DNA from: Burkholderiales bacterium
Lineage (GTDB): Bacteria > Pseudomonadota > Gammaproteobacteria > Burkholderiales > JAEUMW01
Length of the DNA stretch: 8,431 bases
Reading direction: 5' to 3'
Assembly (NCBI GenBank): GCA_016791285.1
Contig: JAEUMX010000150.1
Coordinates: forward strand, 1-8,431
Shown: one piece after another, positions 7,566 through 8,431 of the stretch
Layout of the letters: the number at the start of each line of letters is the position of its first letter
Position numbering within the stretch: the first letter of the stretch is position 1
Made by a program: the position numbers and the translations under genes
Notes under the pieces: generated by a model
The model's input: only the letters and a program-made list of their open reading frames with translations
Database searches by the model: none
Told to the model about the DNA's origin: nothing

Positions 7566-7763
7566 TTACCGCGACCTTTCGGCCACGAGCGCGAGCAGCA
7601 GCACCACGCCTGCCCACGCCATGAAGACATAGGCGTAGAGGAGCGGGACGCCGAAGATCTCGCCCCGGGTATTGAAGAGGTACAGGAAGGGGTAGTTGAA
7701 CGCGACGCAGCCCAGCAGGAAGATGGCCACGAAGCGCTGCCCCTTCGTCCCCGATCTGATCAT
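7566..7763 (-). CDS. small two-helix membrane protein, possible symporter-kinase partner
   Basis: The 65-residue protein is basic at its N-terminus (RSGTKGQR). It has two hydrophobic helices, about 11-31 and 38-61, joined by a short polar turn (NTRGEIFG), and ends AERSR. It has no cofactor or catalytic motif. The size, topology and LFN...FGVPLLY loop resemble the small DUF3311-type membrane proteins found next to sodium:solute symporters. It is not a clear match to the DUF4212 acetate-symporter subunit. The start is the ATG at 7763 with a strong GGAGG four bases upstream. The stop lies 27 bases before the TTG of the symporter-kinase, in the same reading frame, so the two are almost certainly cotranscribed. 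A role as an accessory or stabilising subunit of the symporter domain is inference from position. Confidence 0.8.
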   Translation of the reverse strand: MIRSGTKGQRFVAIFLLGCVAFNYPFLYLFNTRGEIFGVPLLYAYVFMAWAGVVLLLALVAERSR

Positions 7764-7767
7764 CGCT

Positions 7768-7772
7768 CCTCC
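7768..7772 (-). promoter_or_regulatory. strong ribosome binding site of the small membrane protein
   Basis: GGAGG, inside TGGAGGAGCG, stands four bases before the ATG at 7763. It is the best Shine-Dalgarno in the window and supports this short gene being translated. Confidence 0.75.
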
Positions 7773-7843
7773 AGGTGGGCTCTTATGGTCGACCGGATCG
7801 CCCGCTTCCGTTCGCTCGCTTTTGTTCGGGGTGGGTTGGTGAA

Positions 7844-7849
7844 ATTATG
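7844..7849 (-). promoter_or_regulatory. weak candidate -10 element of the signalling operon
   Basis: The 110 bases between the hydrolase stop and the small membrane protein contain CATAAT (7849-7844), five of six matches to the -10 consensus, 80 bases before the ATG. No good -35 hexamer lies 16-18 bases upstream, so an activator-dependent promoter or a chance match are both possible. I see no clear terminator in the gap. Confidence 0.25.
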
Positions 7850-7873
7850 CCACGCCTCGCCGGCACGCGGAGA

Positions 7874-8431
7874 TCACGCAGCGCAGGCCGGCTGGCGGCT
7901 GTCGAGCCATGCCGCAAGCCCTTGCGCGTTGAGCGTCACGTCCAGGGCGAGCACCGCCAGCACTTCGTCGCGCGCAAGCCGACAGCCGTGCGCGGCGACA
8001 TGGCCGAGCAGCAGCTCGCGCACCCCCTCTTCGAGCAGGCGGCCGCGCTCCGCTCCCGCATCCTTGACGCGCTCGCCCAGCTCGGCGTGGGCGTCGATCA
8101 GCCGATGCAAGTCCCCCGCGAGGCGCTCGGTATGCGCGACGCGGCTGTAATGGGTGAGGAACATGTGTTCCGGCGCATAGCTCATGAGCCGGTCGATCGT
8201 GGCATGCGCAGCAGCGGGGTCGAACTGGGTCGGCGTGGTGGTCGGAAAGATGCACTCCGCGCCGTCGAAGTCCAGCTCGCGGTAGGAGATACCGAAGCTG
8301 TCTCCGGTAAAGAACGATCGGCTGCGCGCGTCGAAGATGGAATGGTGATGGCGGGCATGTCCGGGCGTGTCGAGGAACACGAGCGGCCGACCGTTGAAGT
8401 CGAGCGTGAATTCGTCGCGGGTCTCGATCAC
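7874..8431 (-). CDS. metallo-beta-lactamase-fold hydrolase, partial (N-terminus beyond window)
   Basis: The last 185 residues of a metallo-beta-lactamase-fold hydrolase are present. The first codon at the edge is GTG but is probably an internal valine, because the family's HxHxDH zinc motif must lie further upstream. Numbering from the edge, the visible metal-binding motifs are H25 in DTPGHARHHHS, D44 in FTGDSFG and H94 in FLTHYS, the usual third to fifth motifs of the fold. A helical C-terminal region of about 85 residues follows. Members of this general type are about 310-320 residues long and include thioesterase- or lactonase-like enzymes of unknown substrate, so no specific reaction can be assigned. 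It lies on the same strand as the signalling genes, but a 110-base gap separates them, so membership of the operon is uncertain. Confidence 0.88.
   Translation of the reverse strand: MIETRDEFTLDFNGRPLVFLDTPGHARHHHSIFDARSRSFFTGDSFGISYRELDFDGAECIFPTTTPTQFDPAAAHATIDRLMSYAPEHMFLTHYSRVAHTERLAGDLHRLIDAHAELGERVKDAGAERGRLLEEGVRELLLGHVAAHGCRLARDEVLAVLALDVTLNAQGLAAWLDSRQPACAA

Noticed and set aside
5455..7617. Minus-strand open frame of 720 codons in another frame of the symporter-kinase gene
   Set aside because: It is a frame-shifted shadow that is arginine-rich and without membrane helices, whereas the correct frame gives a complete symporter-kinase.
7835..7852. Possible sigma54 promoter (TGGCA...) before the small membrane protein
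   Set aside because: TGGCA is present on the minus strand, but the required GC of the -12 TTGC element at the right spacing is absent.
6537..8150. Plus-strand open frame of 537 codons rich in R, E, D, H and Q
   Set aside because: It lies opposite the symporter domain, the small membrane protein and the hydrolase. The composition is that of the reverse complement of hydrophobic codons and not of a real protein.

Overview
The window is a compact, G+C-rich stretch (roughly two thirds G+C by eye) in which every recognisable gene lies on the minus strand, so transcription runs from the right end to the left. Protein families, gene density and codon use fit a proteobacterium, most likely a betaproteobacterium or a related gammaproteobacterium. 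That placement is inferred from gene content and not from any marker gene. There are no rRNA or tRNA genes, insertion sequences, CRISPR arrays or clear phage features.

In transcription order: (1) 8431-7874, the C-terminal part of a metallo-beta-lactamase-fold hydrolase, cut by the window edge; (2) a 110-base gap; (3) 7763-7566, a 65-residue two-helix membrane protein; (4) 7538-4764, a 924-residue fusion of a sodium:solute symporter (SLC5) domain to a STAC-like linker and a complete histidine kinase, with a TTG start behind a good ribosome binding site; (5) 4741-4367, a single-domain CheY-like response regulator; (6) 4370-2223, a 715-residue membrane protein combining HAMP-like and PAS-like regions, a histidine kinase that has lost its catalytic residues, and an apparently intact DEDDh 3'-5' exonuclease (DnaQ/epsilon type); (7) 2191-677, a CBS-pair protein with a DUF294-type nucleotidyltransferase and its C-terminal partner domain; (8) a 149-base gap with the most AT-rich bases of the window and a candidate promoter; (9) 527-1, a FixJ-type response regulator with a LuxR-type helix-turn-helix, cut by the left edge.

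Genes 3 to 7 are separated by 22 to 31 bases or overlap by 4 (ATGA), so they look like one operon. Together they read as a nutrient-sensing signalling cassette. The symporter-kinase would sense or carry a small solute; by analogy with the CrbS/MxtR/CbrA family this could be acetate, another carboxylate or an amino acid. It would phosphorylate the stand-alone receiver and/or the DNA-binding FixJ-type regulator. The pseudokinase-exonuclease and the CBS/DUF294 protein probably add membrane-bound and nucleotide-responsive layers. Similar CBS/DUF294, exonuclease and receiver genes are known near acetate-symporter loci in proteobacteria, but I know of no established role for the exonuclease fusion. 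It is the most interesting object here. Long open frames on the plus strand are antisense shadows of these genes.
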